Position numbers and translations under genes: made by a program. Source: G963677915 sp963677915 (GTDB lineage Bacteria; Bacillota; Clostridia; Lachnospirales; Vallitaleaceae). Taken from it: a DNA stretch of 64,000 nucleotides. The stretch covers positions 1 through 64,000 of the forward strand of contig CAXXGE010000027.1 in assembly GCA_963677915.2 (NCBI GenBank), given 5' to 3'. Shown in pieces: positions 1 to 8,451 of the stretch; position 1 is the first letter of the stretch; each line of letters begins with the position of its first letter. Below the pieces are notes generated by a model. The model saw only the letters and a list, made by a program, of their open reading frames with translations. It was not told the DNA's origin and made no database searches.

Positions 1-1558
1 CCAGAACATTGGCAACATTCGGCGACAGAATCCCGGAAGCGTCGGTCCAAGGTGTATGTTCTTAACACCCAGGGATAAAAGAGCCAACAGTACAATAACC
101 GCCTTCTGCTCGTACCATGCGATGTTGTAGGCGATCGGCAGATCATTGATGTCATTCAGCTCGAATATCTCTTTCAGCTTCAACGCTACGACAGCAAGCG
201 AATAGGAGTCATTGCACTGGCCTGCATCAAGGACGCGTGGTATGCCACCGATATCACCCAGCGGCAGTTTGTTGTAGCGGTATTTCGCGCAGCCGGCAGT
301 CAGTATCACTGTATCTTCCGGCAATGCTTTCGCGAACTCCGTGTAATACTCACGGCTCTTCATGCGTCCATCACAGCCAGCCATAACGAAGAACTTCTTG
401 ATAGCACCCGATTTGACTGCATCTACCACTTTGTCTGCAAGGGCGAAAACCTGCGCATGTGCAAAGCCGCCGACGATTTCCCCTGTTTCGATTTCAGTTG
501 GTGCCGGAAGTTTCTTGGCCATAGCGATGATTTCCGAGAAATCCTTCACGCCTCTTTCGTTCGCAACGATGTGTTTCGAACCCGGATAACCCGCGGAGCC
601 TGTCGTGAAAATCCGTTTTTCAGATCCGTCCTTTGGCGGAACAATGCAGTTCGTTGTAAACAGAATAGGTCCGTTGAATGTGGCGAATTCCTCTTTTTGT
701 TTCCACCAGGAGTTGCCATAGTTTCCAACAAGGTTATCATATTTCTTTAATTTCGGGTAATAGTTTGCTGGCAGCATCTCACTATGGGTATAAACATCTA
801 CGCCTGTACCTTTGGTCTGCTCCAGAAGCATTTCCAGATCATTTAAATCATGGCCTGACACAAGAATGGCTGGATTGTTCCTGACACCGATATTGACTTT
901 GGATATTTCAGGATTGCCGAATTTTCCGGTATTGGCCTCATCCAGCAGTGCCATTGCTTTCACGCCGTATTCACCAGTCTTAATAGTCAGTGCAACCAGT
1001 TCATCTGCGGTCTTGGTATCGTCGAGCAGCGCCTGCAGCGCTTCATACATGAAATCGTAAATGGCATAATCCTCTTTGCACAGATTCAACGCATGGTGTG
1101 TATAGGCTGCCATACCTTTGAGTCCGTAGGTGATCAGTTCGCGCAATGAGCGTACATCCTCGTTTTCCGTAGCCAATACACCAACCTTGGCAGCCTTGGC
1201 GGCCATCTCAGCATCTGAACCCACCTGGAAAGTTTGCCGCATCATGCATGGGTGTTGGAATCCCTACTGCCAGCTCATCACGAATCCCTATGTTTTTCTT
1301 GATCTGCACCTTGATGGCTTCAGGATCAAAGTTCGCATTGGTGATTGTTTTGAACAAGCTGTCTAGGACGGTTTCGTTCACTTTACCAAGTTCAGATGGA
1401 CTTAATCCGCTCTTTTGAACGACCTCGGCAATACCTTTTACGGTGTAGATAAGAAGGTCCTGAAGATTGGCTGTTTGTTCATCTTTTCCACAGACCCCTT
1501 TAATGGTGCAGCCTGTGTTCTTTGCAGTTTCCTGACACTGATAACAAAACATACTCAT
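1..1558 (-). CDS. hcp: Hydroxylamine reductase / hybrid-cluster protein, 3' end beyond window, frameshifted
   Basis: Hybrid-cluster protein of anaerobes, linked to NO and hydroxylamine detoxification. The N-terminus carries four cysteines as C-X2-C-X8-C-X5-C (C5, C8, C17, C23), the class I spacing for the cubane cluster. Further on the translation gives TTNCIVPPKDGS, MAGCDGRMKSREYY, ILTAGCAKYRYN and LDAGQCNDSY, which hold the conserved hybrid-cluster cysteines. About 519 of the usual ~550 residues are inside the window. The frame shifts near 1224-1231 (one extra C within TTTCCAGG on the coding strand) and again near 30-40. The start ATG at 1558 follows GGAGGAGAACT. Both shifts look like single-base consensus errors because the protein is well conserved on either side. 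Identification is certain; intactness is not. Confidence 0.93.
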
Positions 1559-1598
1559 AGTTCTCCTCCTTGCTTTTACAAATCCGACGGTTGATTAT

Positions 1599-1627
1599 AT
1601 TATAATCCAGTATGAGTATTTTGTAAA
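1599..1627 (-). promoter_or_regulatory. Sigma-A-type promoter of hcp
   Basis: On the minus strand TTTACA (1622-1627) is separated by exactly 17 bp from TATAAT (1599-1604), about 40 bp upstream of the hcp start codon. The end of the ISLre2 element lies only about 30 bp further upstream, so any distal regulatory site may have been displaced. Confidence 0.7.
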
Positions 1628-1824
1628 TTTATCGATACCAGTAGGTAGCGTTAGTTTAGTGTAGGAAAAAGAAGATCAGAGAAGTCCTTCTTAAGATACG
1701 AGAAATATCGTCGGTTTTAGTTTATCACATTTATGTGTCATATGTTAGGTGTTCTATCTCAGACTGTCGTTTGTCCTTGACAACGAGCCTCCAGGAGCAC
1801 GATGTCTGCCCATCGCGGCATCAC

Positions 1825-1868
1825 AATAAAGGGAGCTGTGCTGCCTTGCTTTAGGCTATCATGCTCCC
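1825..1868 (-). terminator. Possible terminator of the ISLre2 transposase gene
   Basis: Downstream of the transposase stop on the minus strand GGGAGC (1863-1868) pairs with GCTCCC (1831-1836), with an inner GCCT/AGGC pair in the loop, followed by TTTATTG. The T-tract is short. Confidence 0.4.
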
Positions 1869-1903
1869 CCTCATTGTAAAGGATTCGCTTCGCCAAACTC
1901 TTA

Positions 1904-3373
1904 TCAGATGATTCCCCGAAGTTGCTTGGACCATTTATACAGAAGGGTTCGTTTCCCTACACTCATGGCTGCAGTCTGCTTGTCCCATACATCCGTAAAT
2001 CGCCCTCTTTTTCTCTTGATTTCATTATCGACCTTGTTCCGTATTTCCTCCCGTATTACCCGTTTTTCCTCTTTGGCCTTGTACTTGATCAAGTCAATGA
2101 CTTTCCCGCCATTCGCTTTATAAACGCGTAATCTGGCCATTTTGTCGGCGCCTGTTTTCGACCATCCCAACGGACGGCTGCTCAGTCTCGACGAGAAGAT
2201 ATGGCTGACTTGTCCCTCGGCGCTGCTTCCCATCCTGGCATCCTCGTCTTGGTTCTTGATGATAATGGCTTCCCAATGGTTCAGGATATACCCTTGCGCC
2301 ATGCGCACCGCCATCTTCTTGCTTTCTTCCTCAGCTTGATCTATGGCAATATCAAAGATCCTTCTTATCTCATCTTTATCTTCAAAACTGATGGCATCGT
2401 AGATCCGGTCCCTTGCATCACAGACGGAATCACCCAGATGGCTGGTTCCCTTCTTGATATATTTGTTCAGATGGAAGGCATCCAACACAAACCGGCATTT
2501 GCTTCCCAATACGTGCCTTCCGCTTTTGATCCATCCGGCGCCGTCTCCCAGTATGTAGATCTTTTCCAAGTAGTCCATGTCGTAACAGGCTTCGATATAT
2601 TCATTCACTTCTTCCCACAGCTCTTCCCCTTTGCCATAGACGCCCCCAAAGTGGTATTTCCCCACAAGCCGATTCCTCTTGCTCTTCGGTCCTTCCTTTT
2701 CCATCCCCTCGAACAGAACAGCCAGTTTCGGCTCAAGGTTATTGCTTTTATAACCCTTCTCGCCGGTTTTCAGGTCTCCCTTGCTTTTGTTGAACTGCAA
2801 CGACACATGGTCCTCATCCGCAGTTATGTAGAGCACCCGTTGTTTCTTTTTCTGCTCAACCTCCGGTATTCTCCAGGGTATCTCAAGCCGGTGCACCTCT
2901 TTCATCACCGTCTGTTTGCTGATGAACTCTTCCGTATGGGTTGCATTCTCTCCACTGATCCGGTAGCTGCTGTCACTGGCATGCTCCAATGCTTTGATGG
3001 TCACATCCTCACTTTTCCTCATGTTCGGCGTGATACCCATGGCACGGTCCGCCAGATGGACATACTCGCCCGTCTCTCGCTCCCTGAAGTAAGTTCGCGT
3101 ATAGCTCACTTCGCCGCAGCTTGTCAGTATCGTATTCTTTTCTTCCTTCTTTTCGACGTAATACGCTTTCTTCCGTTCCTGGCTCTTTCGGTAGATTTCA
3201 TTCATATCTTCCAGCATTTCCTGAATCATGTCCCTGATCAGCTTGTGAGCTGATTTCTCAAGGTCCATAACCAGTTCCCCTAGATTCTTCGACTCATCGC
3301 TGATGAAGTTGTTCATGACTTTTTCCATTACCTTGGTTTCATTTTCCGCAAAATGTAGTATACTGTTATACAT
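1904..3373 (-). CDS. ISLre2-family (UPF0236-type) transposase
   Basis: A 489-residue protein with features of ISLre2 transposases: an N-terminal helical region rich in charged residues, then ITADEDHVSLQF (around residue 188, a probable catalytic acidic stretch), a second acidic motif in YILGDGAGWIK, and FVLDAFHLNKYIKK. These have the look of a DDE-type core. The reading frame is intact over its whole length, so the element may still be active. The start ATG follows AGGAGGCG at somewhat long spacing. A long open frame on the opposite strand (2201-3253) is a shadow and is not annotated. The family call rests on recognition; a database comparison would confirm it. Confidence 0.88.
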   Translation of the reverse strand: MYNSILHFAENETKVMEKVMNNFISDESKNLGELVMDLEKSAHKLIRDMIQEMLEDMNEIYRKSQERKKAYYVEKKEEKNTILTSCGEVSYTRTYFRERETGEYVHLADRAMGITPNMRKSEDVTIKALEHASDSSYRISGENATHTEEFISKQTVMKEVHRLEIPWRIPEVEQKKKQRVLYITADEDHVSLQFNKSKGDLKTGEKGYKSNNLEPKLAVLFEGMEKEGPKSKRNRLVGKYHFGGVYGKGEELWEEVNEYIEACYDMDYLEKIYILGDGAGWIKSGRHVLGSKCRFVLDAFHLNKYIKKGTSHLGDSVCDARDRIYDAISFEDKDEIRRIFDIAIDQAEEESKKMAVRMAQGYILNHWEAIIIKNQDEDARMGSSAEGQVSHIFSSRLSSRPLGWSKTGADKMARLRVYKANGGKVIDLIKYKAKEEKRVIREEIRNKVDNEIKRKRGRFTDVWDKQTAAMSVGKRTLLYKWSKQLRGII

Positions 3374-3490
3374 AAAGAAAGCGCCTCCTATGATGTTTTG
3401 TTTTGGTCGACATTATCATATCATAAAAGGCACTTTCTTTTTTTATTCATTTTTCTTTTTCCGATACTATCATTACGCTAACATACCAGT

Positions 3491-3525
3491 AAAAAAAAGG
3501 ATATGCAACCTTTCGGTGCATATCC
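3491..3525 (-). terminator. Rho-independent terminator of yceD-rpmF
   Basis: On the minus strand GGATATGCA pairs perfectly with TGCATATCC around a GAAA-containing loop, followed by eight T residues (3491-3498). It begins about 30 bp past the rpmF stop codon. Confidence 0.85.
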
Positions 3526-3555
3526 CTTAATGTTTTCTTATTGTGTCAACCGATA

Positions 3556-3732
3556 TTAATCGACGTCGACAACGACTTTGCTCTTGTATGTGCCACAAGC
3601 TCTGCAAGCTCTATGAGGCATCATTTGCTCGCCGCATTTTGGACAAACAGACAGGTTTGGAGCTGTCAGTTTCCAGTTCGCTTTACGGCTGTTTCTTCTT
3701 GCTTTGGATGTTTTTCTTTTAGGTACTGCCAT
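3556..3732 (-). CDS. rpmF: 50S ribosomal protein L32
   Basis: A 58-residue protein starting MAVPKRKTSKARRNSRKA, the signature start of bacterial L32, with a four-cysteine zinc ribbon, CPKC then CRACGTYK. It is a structural protein of the large ribosomal subunit. The start ATG at 3732 is preceded by AGGAGGTG. It lies 14 bp downstream of the DUF177/YceD gene, the classic yceD-rpmF pair, and ends in a strong terminator. It is shorter than a 60-residue cutoff and easily missed. Confidence 0.97.
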   Translation of the reverse strand: MAVPKRKTSKARRNSRKANWKLTAPNLSVCPKCGEQMMPHRACRACGTYKSKVVVDVD

Positions 3733-3746
3733 GTCGGATACACCTC

Positions 3747-4256
3747 CTAACGATCTTTAAACAGTTCTTTCAATCCCGCAAATCGCAAATCCACCTGTTC
3801 AGTCATGCAATCACATGTCTTCTCGTTCAGATTCGCTCCGCATTCCGGGCAGATGCCCTTGCAGTCATCTTTACAGACGACCTTCATCGGGAAATTCAAG
3901 TATAACTCATCATAAACTAGCTTTTCCAAATCCATAAGGTAGCCGGTCAGATATTCATGGGCTTCTTCACTGTCGCCATCTTCGACTTGAAGCTTTAAAT
4001 CTTTAGAAAAACCAGCTTGAATTGGGTAATCGACAGGTACTGTGCACCTGCTGCAGGGAATGACCACTTCCGCATCCATCTCGCCCTCCAAAACAAATGC
4101 CTTGTCATCAACCTTCTTGATTGTGCCTTGCACGTGAATCGGCTTGCTGAGTGGATAGCTGACGTCATCGATTACAATTTCATCTGCAGGAAACGTGTGA
4201 TTCAAGACAGCCACATCGGAATTACCTGAAAATATCTCAGTCAAATGGATCTTCAT
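3747..4256 (-). CDS. yceD: DUF177 / YceD family protein
   Basis: A 169-residue DUF177 protein. In other bacteria and plastids the family is linked to 23S rRNA accumulation and it is usually co-transcribed with rpmF, as here. Visible are an N-terminal beta-rich half with a CSRC pair (about residues 73-76) and a C-terminal cysteine-rich segment, CKDDCKGICPECGANL followed by CDC, likely metal-binding. A consensus promoter lies about 42 bp upstream of the start. A role in ribosome assembly is inferred from family and context. Confidence 0.9.
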   Translation of the reverse strand: MKIHLTEIFSGNSDVAVLNHTFPADEIVIDDVSYPLSKPIHVQGTIKKVDDKAFVLEGEMDAEVVIPCSRCTVPVDYPIQAGFSKDLKLQVEDGDSEEAHEYLTGYLMDLEKLVYDELYLNFPMKVVCKDDCKGICPECGANLNEKTCDCMTEQVDLRFAGLKELFKDR

Positions 4257-4297
4257 GTAAACCTCCCAACTGTTCTTTCACAAAATAACCACAAGTA

Positions 4298-4326
4298 ATT
4301 ATACATAGGCCACCTGCCTTTGTCAA
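4298..4326 (-). promoter_or_regulatory. Consensus sigma-A promoter of yceD-rpmF
   Basis: On the minus strand a perfect TTGACA (4321-4326) and a perfect TATAAT (4298-4303) are separated by 17 bp. The -35 box and the spacer lie inside a long imperfect hairpin spanning 4308-4351 (GGCCA/TGGCC outer, GTCAAC/GTTGAC inner). Confidence 0.85.
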
Positions 4327-4374
4327 CAGTTTTGTTGACTGGCAGATGGCCGAAAATCCAGATATTACTGATGA

Positions 4375-5568
4375 TTAGCCAAGAACCTTGACAGTTTCCC
4401 TTGCTATCATAAGCTCTTCATTGGTAGGGATGACAAGGGAGCGGCAAGTTGCACCTTCAGCCGAGAAATCGCGCTCTGTGCTTCTGCAGTTGTTGAGCTC
4501 TTCATCGACTTTGACACCGAGGTATCCAAGGTAGTCGCAGATCTCTTTCCTTACATCCTTGTTGTTCTCACCAAGACCGGCTGTGAATACAACCGCATCA
4601 AGTCCGTTCATAGCTGCAGCATATGAACCGATGTACTTAGCAACTCTGTATTGGAATACATCCATGGACATGATTGCGTGTTTGTCACCGGCTTCGCATG
4701 CATCCTCAAGTTCCCTGAAGTCGCTGGAAATCTCGGATACGCCAAGGATACCGGATTTCTTGTTAAGAACATCAATTACTTCGTCAAGAGTCAGCTTTTC
4801 CTTTTCCGCGATGAATTGGACGATTGCAGGATCGATATCCCCGGAACGTGTACCCATGATAAGTCCTTCAAGCGGTGTCATACCCATAGACGTATCGACG
4901 GATTTGCCGCCATTAACAGCACATACGCTGGCACCGTTTCCAAGGTGGCAAACGACAATCTTCATGTCTTCAACGTTCTTGCCGAGGAATTCAGCCGTCC
5001 TGTATGCAACATATTTGTGGGAAGTACCGTGGAAACCGTATCTTCTTACTTTATATTTTCTGTAGTAGTCATATGGCAGACCGTACATGTATGCTTTCTT
5101 AGGCATAGTCTGGTGGAAAGCAGTGTCGAACACACCAACCATTGGTACGTCCGGCATAAGGTTTTTGCAGGCCTCGATGCCGATCAGGTTGGCTGGATTG
5201 TGAAGCGGCGCAAGGTCGCTGCAGCCTTTGACAGCCCAGATAACTTCGTCGTTAATCTTGACAGAGCCCGAGAAAGCTTCTCCACCGTGAACGATTCTGT
5301 GTCCGACCGCGTTGATCTCATCCATAGACTTGATAACGCCATGGTCTTCATCCATCAGTGCCTTGATGACATAACGCATTGCCACGTCATGGTTAGGCAT
5401 GTTTACCTTTGTGATGATTTTCTCGCCATTCGGCAGCTGATGCTTGATCTGTGATCCGTCGATCGAGATACGTTCGCATATACCTTGGGCGATGACACCT
5501 TCATTTTCCATATTTATCAATTGGTATTTAAGGGAAGAACTACCGCAGTTGATAACCAGTACATTCAT
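4375..5568 (-). CDS. ackA: Acetate kinase
   Basis: A 397-residue acetate kinase: acetyl phosphate + ADP to acetate + ATP, the substrate-level phosphorylation step of anaerobic acetogenesis. Landmarks are VINCGSSSLKYQL at the N-terminus, GHRIVHGG, VFDTAFHQTMP, RRYGFHGTSH and CHLGNGASV, all at expected spacing. The start at 5568 is chosen because AAGGAGATATTTGATA precedes this ATG; an upstream in-frame extension to 5631 lacks conservation. The pta stop lies 25 bp upstream, so the two genes form one pta-ackA operon. Confidence 0.98.
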   Translation of the reverse strand: MNVLVINCGSSSLKYQLINMENEGVIAQGICERISIDGSQIKHQLPNGEKIITKVNMPNHDVAMRYVIKALMDEDHGVIKSMDEINAVGHRIVHGGEAFSGSVKINDEVIWAVKGCSDLAPLHNPANLIGIEACKNLMPDVPMVGVFDTAFHQTMPKKAYMYGLPYDYYRKYKVRRYGFHGTSHKYVAYRTAEFLGKNVEDMKIVVCHLGNGASVCAVNGGKSVDTSMGMTPLEGLIMGTRSGDIDPAIVQFIAEKEKLTLDEVIDVLNKKSGILGVSEISSDFRELEDACEAGDKHAIMSMDVFQYRVAKYIGSYAAAMNGLDAVVFTAGLGENNKDVRKEICDYLGYLGVKVDEELNNCRSTERDFSAEGATCRSLVIPTNEELMIARETVKVLG

Positions 5569-5593
5569 TATCAAATATCTCCTTTTATTTAAA

Positions 5594-6586
5594 TTATGAT
5601 TGGGCCTGAACCGCTGTAATCGCAGCAACACCTACGATATCTTCAGCAGTACAACCTCTAGAAAGGTCGTTGACAGGTTTGGCAATACCTTGGGTTACCG
5701 GTCCGTACGCTTCAGCTTTAGCAAGTCTTTGAGTCAGTTTGTAGCCGATGTTGCCGGCATCAAGGTCAGGGAAAATCAGAACGTTGGCTTTTCCGGCGAT
5801 ATCGCTGCCTGGAGCTTTCGAGGAACCGACGCTTGGAACAATCGCTGCATCGAGCTGGAACTCGCCGTCGATTTTATATTGAGGATACAGTTCCTGTGCA
5901 ATCTTCGTCGCTTCGACCACCTTATCCACGTCAGGATGGGTTGCGCTGCCTTTTGTTGAGTGTGAAAGCATACCGACAATAGGCTCAGCATCGACGAGCT
6001 GCTTGAAGGAAGCTGCTGAACTGCCGGCAATTGAAGCCAGCTCTTCTGCGTTCGGATTCTGAACAAGTCCAGCATCCGAGAAAATGAATGTACCATTGGC
6101 ACCCAGGTCACAGTCAGGTACAACCATTACAAAGAAGGAAGATACCAGTTTTGTGTTAGGTGCTGTCTTCAGGATTTGGAGTGATGGTCTAAGCACGTTC
6201 GCAGTGGAATTGACAGCGCCTGCTACCATACCGTCTGCATCACCCATTTTGACCATCATGACACCAAGGTAAAGTGCATCACTTGTTAGCAGCTCTTTGG
6301 CCTTCTCCGCTGTCATGCCCTTCTTCTCACGCAATTCAACAAGCTTGGCTACATAGCTGTCCATTTTGTCGAAATCAGCCGGATCAACGATTGTTGCTTC
6401 GCTGATATTAAGGCTGCCAGCCTTCTCCATGATTTCACTCTTGCTTCCTACGAGAACAACATCAGCAATCTTCTCCTCCAGAATCTGCTGTGTCGCCTCC
6501 AATGTCCTGAGTTCCAGAGACTCAGGGAGCACAATCGTCTTCTTGTCCGACCGTGCACGGTCTTTGATAGTTTCAATAAAACTCAC
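5594..6586 (-). CDS. pta: Phosphate acetyltransferase
   Basis: A 330-residue phosphotransacetylase: acetyl-CoA + phosphate to acetyl phosphate + CoA, feeding AckA. Recognisable blocks are TIVLPESLELRTLEA, GMVAGAVNSTANVLRPSLQI, FIFSDAGLVQNPN, MLSHSTKGSA and VGSSKAPGSDIAGKANVLIFP. The start is taken as GTG at 6586 because AAAGGAG sits about 7 bp upstream and the protein then begins VSFIETIKDRA as in homologues; the ATG at 6619 would overlap this ribosome-binding site. A sigma-A promoter lies at 6643-6671. Confidence 0.97.
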   Translation of the reverse strand: MSFIETIKDRARSDKKTIVLPESLELRTLEATQQILEEKIADVVLVGSKSEIMEKAGSLNISEATIVDPADFDKMDSYVAKLVELREKKGMTAEKAKELLTSDALYLGVMMVKMGDADGMVAGAVNSTANVLRPSLQILKTAPNTKLVSSFFVMVVPDCDLGANGTFIFSDAGLVQNPNAEELASIAGSSAASFKQLVDAEPIVGMLSHSTKGSATHPDVDKVVEATKIAQELYPQYKIDGEFQLDAAIVPSVGSSKAPGSDIAGKANVLIFPDLDAGNIGYKLTQRLAKAEAYGPVTQGIAKPVNDLSRGCTAEDIVGVAAITAVQAQS

Positions 6587-6642
6587 AGTATTGCTCCTTT
6601 CCTGCCACCCAATTTTCATATATAATAATCATAGTTATCACC

Positions 6643-6671
6643 ATTATAGAACAATTGTTTTTTGTATACAA
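6643..6671 (-). promoter_or_regulatory. Promoter of pta-ackA
   Basis: On the minus strand TTGTAT (6666-6671) is followed after 17 bp by TATAAT (6643-6648). It lies in the 175-bp AT-rich gap between the divergent pta and tmcAL genes. Confidence 0.7.
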
Positions 6672-6761
6672 GAATATTTTTGTATTTTAAAAAAACCTGC
6701 ACACCTTTTTATCAAAAGTTTATCATAATATTATATTTTTTAAGCTGAAAGAGGTTTTTTA

Positions 6762-8000
6762 ATGAACGCCATCGGTATTGTTTCCGAGTACAATCCAATA
6801 CATAACGGTCATGCCTATCATATGAACCGCAGCCGGGAATTAAGCGGCAACAAGGCGATTGTGCTTGTCATGAGCGGCAATTTCGTGCAGCGTGGCGAAG
6901 CCGCTATACTGCCGAAATCCACAAGAACCAGCATGGCGCTCGCAGCAGGAGCCGATCTTGTCATCGAGCTGCCCACTGTCTTTGCCGCAAGCAGTGCGGA
7001 AAGCTTCGCTTCAATGGCTGTGCGCCTTCTATCTGCTACGAAAGTGGTTGATGAACTGTCTTTCGGCAGTGAATCCGGCGATCTCGATGCATTGAAACAG
7101 ATTGCTTCCTATCTTGTCGAAGAACCTGCGGCCTATCGTGATCATCTGCACGAACAGCTTTCCAAGGGGCTGTCATTTCCCAAAGCCAGGGCTATAGCCA
7201 TTCAGTTGGAAGCTTCCCTTAGCCCCTCTGCCCTTGACCTTATCGAATCACCCAACAACATTCTCGGCATCGAATACCTGAAGGCCATTGAAAGATACAA
7301 GCTTGAACTCAAGCCAATGACCGTTAAGCGGATCGGTGCAGGATACCATGACACCACTCACGCTGAAGCCTACCCTTCAGCTACAGCCATCCGGGGCTAT
7401 CTGAAGGCAGGTGGCGACCTCTCCGGTTTCTTGGGAAAGATTCCCCAGGCTTCATTTGAAATCATGCAGAACGCGATTGCCGATGGTACCGGTCCTGTCT
7501 ACGCTGACGATTATTTCCCCTATATCAAATACAGGCTCCTCACTGCAGACCTAGAGGAACTGGCTTTGATTATGGATATCGGTGAAGGAATGGAACACAG
7601 GCTGATCCGCTGCGCCGGTGAGTGTTCAACCTACGAAGAGCTTATCGATTGCATCTCCACCAAGAGGTACACGCGAACCAGAATTTCAAGGGCACTCACC
7701 CATGTACTGCTGAATATAAGAAAAGAGGATTTTACGCTTCTGAATGAGATGCCCTCTCCTTATATGAGGGTGCTGGGTTTTACAAACAGAGGCCGAAGGC
7801 TGCTTAAAGAGATCAAAAACCGCGAACCCGAGTGGCCTGTCATCATCAACGTGCGTGACAGTTACAACCGCCTCGATGAACAGCAGCGCAGATGCTTTGA
7901 TATCGACCTTCGGGCGACCGCCCTTTACAACCAGATACTCCACGATAAATTCGGCGTCAAAATGCCAAACGATTTTCAAATGCCTGTTATTAGGTATTGA
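6762..8000 (+). CDS. tmcAL: tRNA(Met) cytidine acetate ligase TmcAL (YlbM family)
   Basis: A 412-residue nucleotidyltransferase-fold protein. In Bacillus subtilis TmcAL activates acetate with ATP and forms N4-acetylcytidine at the wobble base of elongator tRNA(Met). The start shows IGIVSEYNPIHNGHAYH, with the HxGH nucleotidyltransferase motif, then VLVMSGNFVQRGEAA and the SPNNILGIEYLKA block that are diagnostic of this family. Length is normal (about 400). It is divergent from pta. Using acetate as substrate next to acetate kinase is a sensible but unproven association. Confidence 0.95.
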   Translation: MNAIGIVSEYNPIHNGHAYHMNRSRELSGNKAIVLVMSGNFVQRGEAAILPKSTRTSMALAAGADLVIELPTVFAASSAESFASMAVRLLSATKVVDELSFGSESGDLDALKQIASYLVEEPAAYRDHLHEQLSKGLSFPKARAIAIQLEASLSPSALDLIESPNNILGIEYLKAIERYKLELKPMTVKRIGAGYHDTTHAEAYPSATAIRGYLKAGGDLSGFLGKIPQASFEIMQNAIADGTGPVYADDYFPYIKYRLLTADLEELALIMDIGEGMEHRLIRCAGECSTYEELIDCISTKRYTRTRISRALTHVLLNIRKEDFTLLNEMPSPYMRVLGFTNRGRRLLKEIKNREPEWPVIINVRDSYNRLDEQQRRCFDIDLRATALYNQILHDKFGVKMPNDFQMPVIRY

Positions 8001-8013
8001 CTTATGTTATAAT
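7985..8013 (+). promoter_or_regulatory. Extended -10 promoter of the rubredoxin-like gene
   Basis: TGTTATAAT (TATAAT at 8008-8013 with a TG extension) lies 17 bp after a weak -35 TGTTAT at 7985-7990 and about 40 bp upstream of the start codon. It overlaps the end of tmcAL. Confidence 0.5.
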
Positions 8014-8052
8014 ACACCTGTAAATATAAATATTATAAGGAGGTTATTTAAG

Positions 8053-8385
8053 ATGAAATTATTCAAATGCACAGTTTGCGGTTACACTTATGAAGCAGAA
8101 GAGGCTTTGGATGTATGTCCTAAGTGCGGCGCTCCCAAAGACAAGCATGCAGAGCTTTCTGAAGAGGATGCCAAAAAAATCTATGCTTCTGATGAAACCA
8201 ACGATCTTCATATGGAACTGATCAACCTTGCTTCCACTATGGTCGATCTTTGTGATGCAGGTATAGAAATCAACCTCGATCCAGGTTGCTTGGATGTTTT
8301 CCAAAAGGCTCAAAAGATGGCTTGGGAAATCAAGCAGCTTTCAAAAGCTGAACTTGCAATCCATATGAACAAAGGCAAGTGGTAA
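8053..8385 (+). CDS. Rubredoxin-like domain protein, 110 residues
   Basis: The N-terminus is a rubredoxin/rubrerythrin-type metal-binding ribbon: C6-x-x-C9 and C22-x-x-C25 (FKCTVCGY and CPKCGAPK). The remaining ~75 residues are predicted helical and include two further cysteines (DLCDAG, PGCLDV). It is not a full rubrerythrin: no ferritin-like diiron motif is seen. An electron-transfer or redox-sensing role in an anaerobe is inferred. The start ATG at 8053 is fixed by AAGGAGGT about 10 bp upstream; an in-frame extension back to 7855 would run through tmcAL. A clean terminator follows. Confidence 0.88.
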   Translation: MKLFKCTVCGYTYEAEEALDVCPKCGAPKDKHAELSEEDAKKIYASDETNDLHMELINLASTMVDLCDAGIEINLDPGCLDVFQKAQKMAWEIKQLSKAELAIHMNKGKW

Positions 8386-8400
8386 GATAGTTTATTACAA

Positions 8401-8427
8401 AACCGGCTCACTCGAGCCGGTTTTTTT
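8401..8427 (+). terminator. Rho-independent terminator
   Basis: AACCGGCTC and GAGCCGGTT form a perfect 9-bp stem with a 4-nt loop followed by five further T residues. It closes the rubredoxin-like gene and may also serve the convergent ABC exporter operon, since the opposite strand has a run of T beyond the stem. Confidence 0.9.
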
Positions 8428-8451
8428 ACGTTCAATATTCACTGTCACATC

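Larger units (their letters stand above)
1657..3469 (-). mobile_element. ISLre2-family insertion sequence (about 1.8 kb)
   Basis: A single transposase gene is bracketed by imperfect terminal inverted repeats. The left end is TAGTGTAGGAAAAAGAA (1657-1673); the right end (3453-3469), read on the opposite strand, is TAGTATCGGAAAAAGAA, matching at 15 of 17 positions. The length fits the family. No convincing target duplication is visible: the flanks (GCGTTAGTT left, TCATTACGC right) do not match, so the true ends could differ by a few bases. The element lies between the rpmF terminator and the hcp promoter. Confidence 0.75.

Noticed and set aside
2201..3253. A 350-residue open frame on the plus strand inside the ISLre2 element
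   Set aside because: It lies antisense to a complete transposase with family motifs and has no ribosome-binding site or recognisable domain; a shadow frame.
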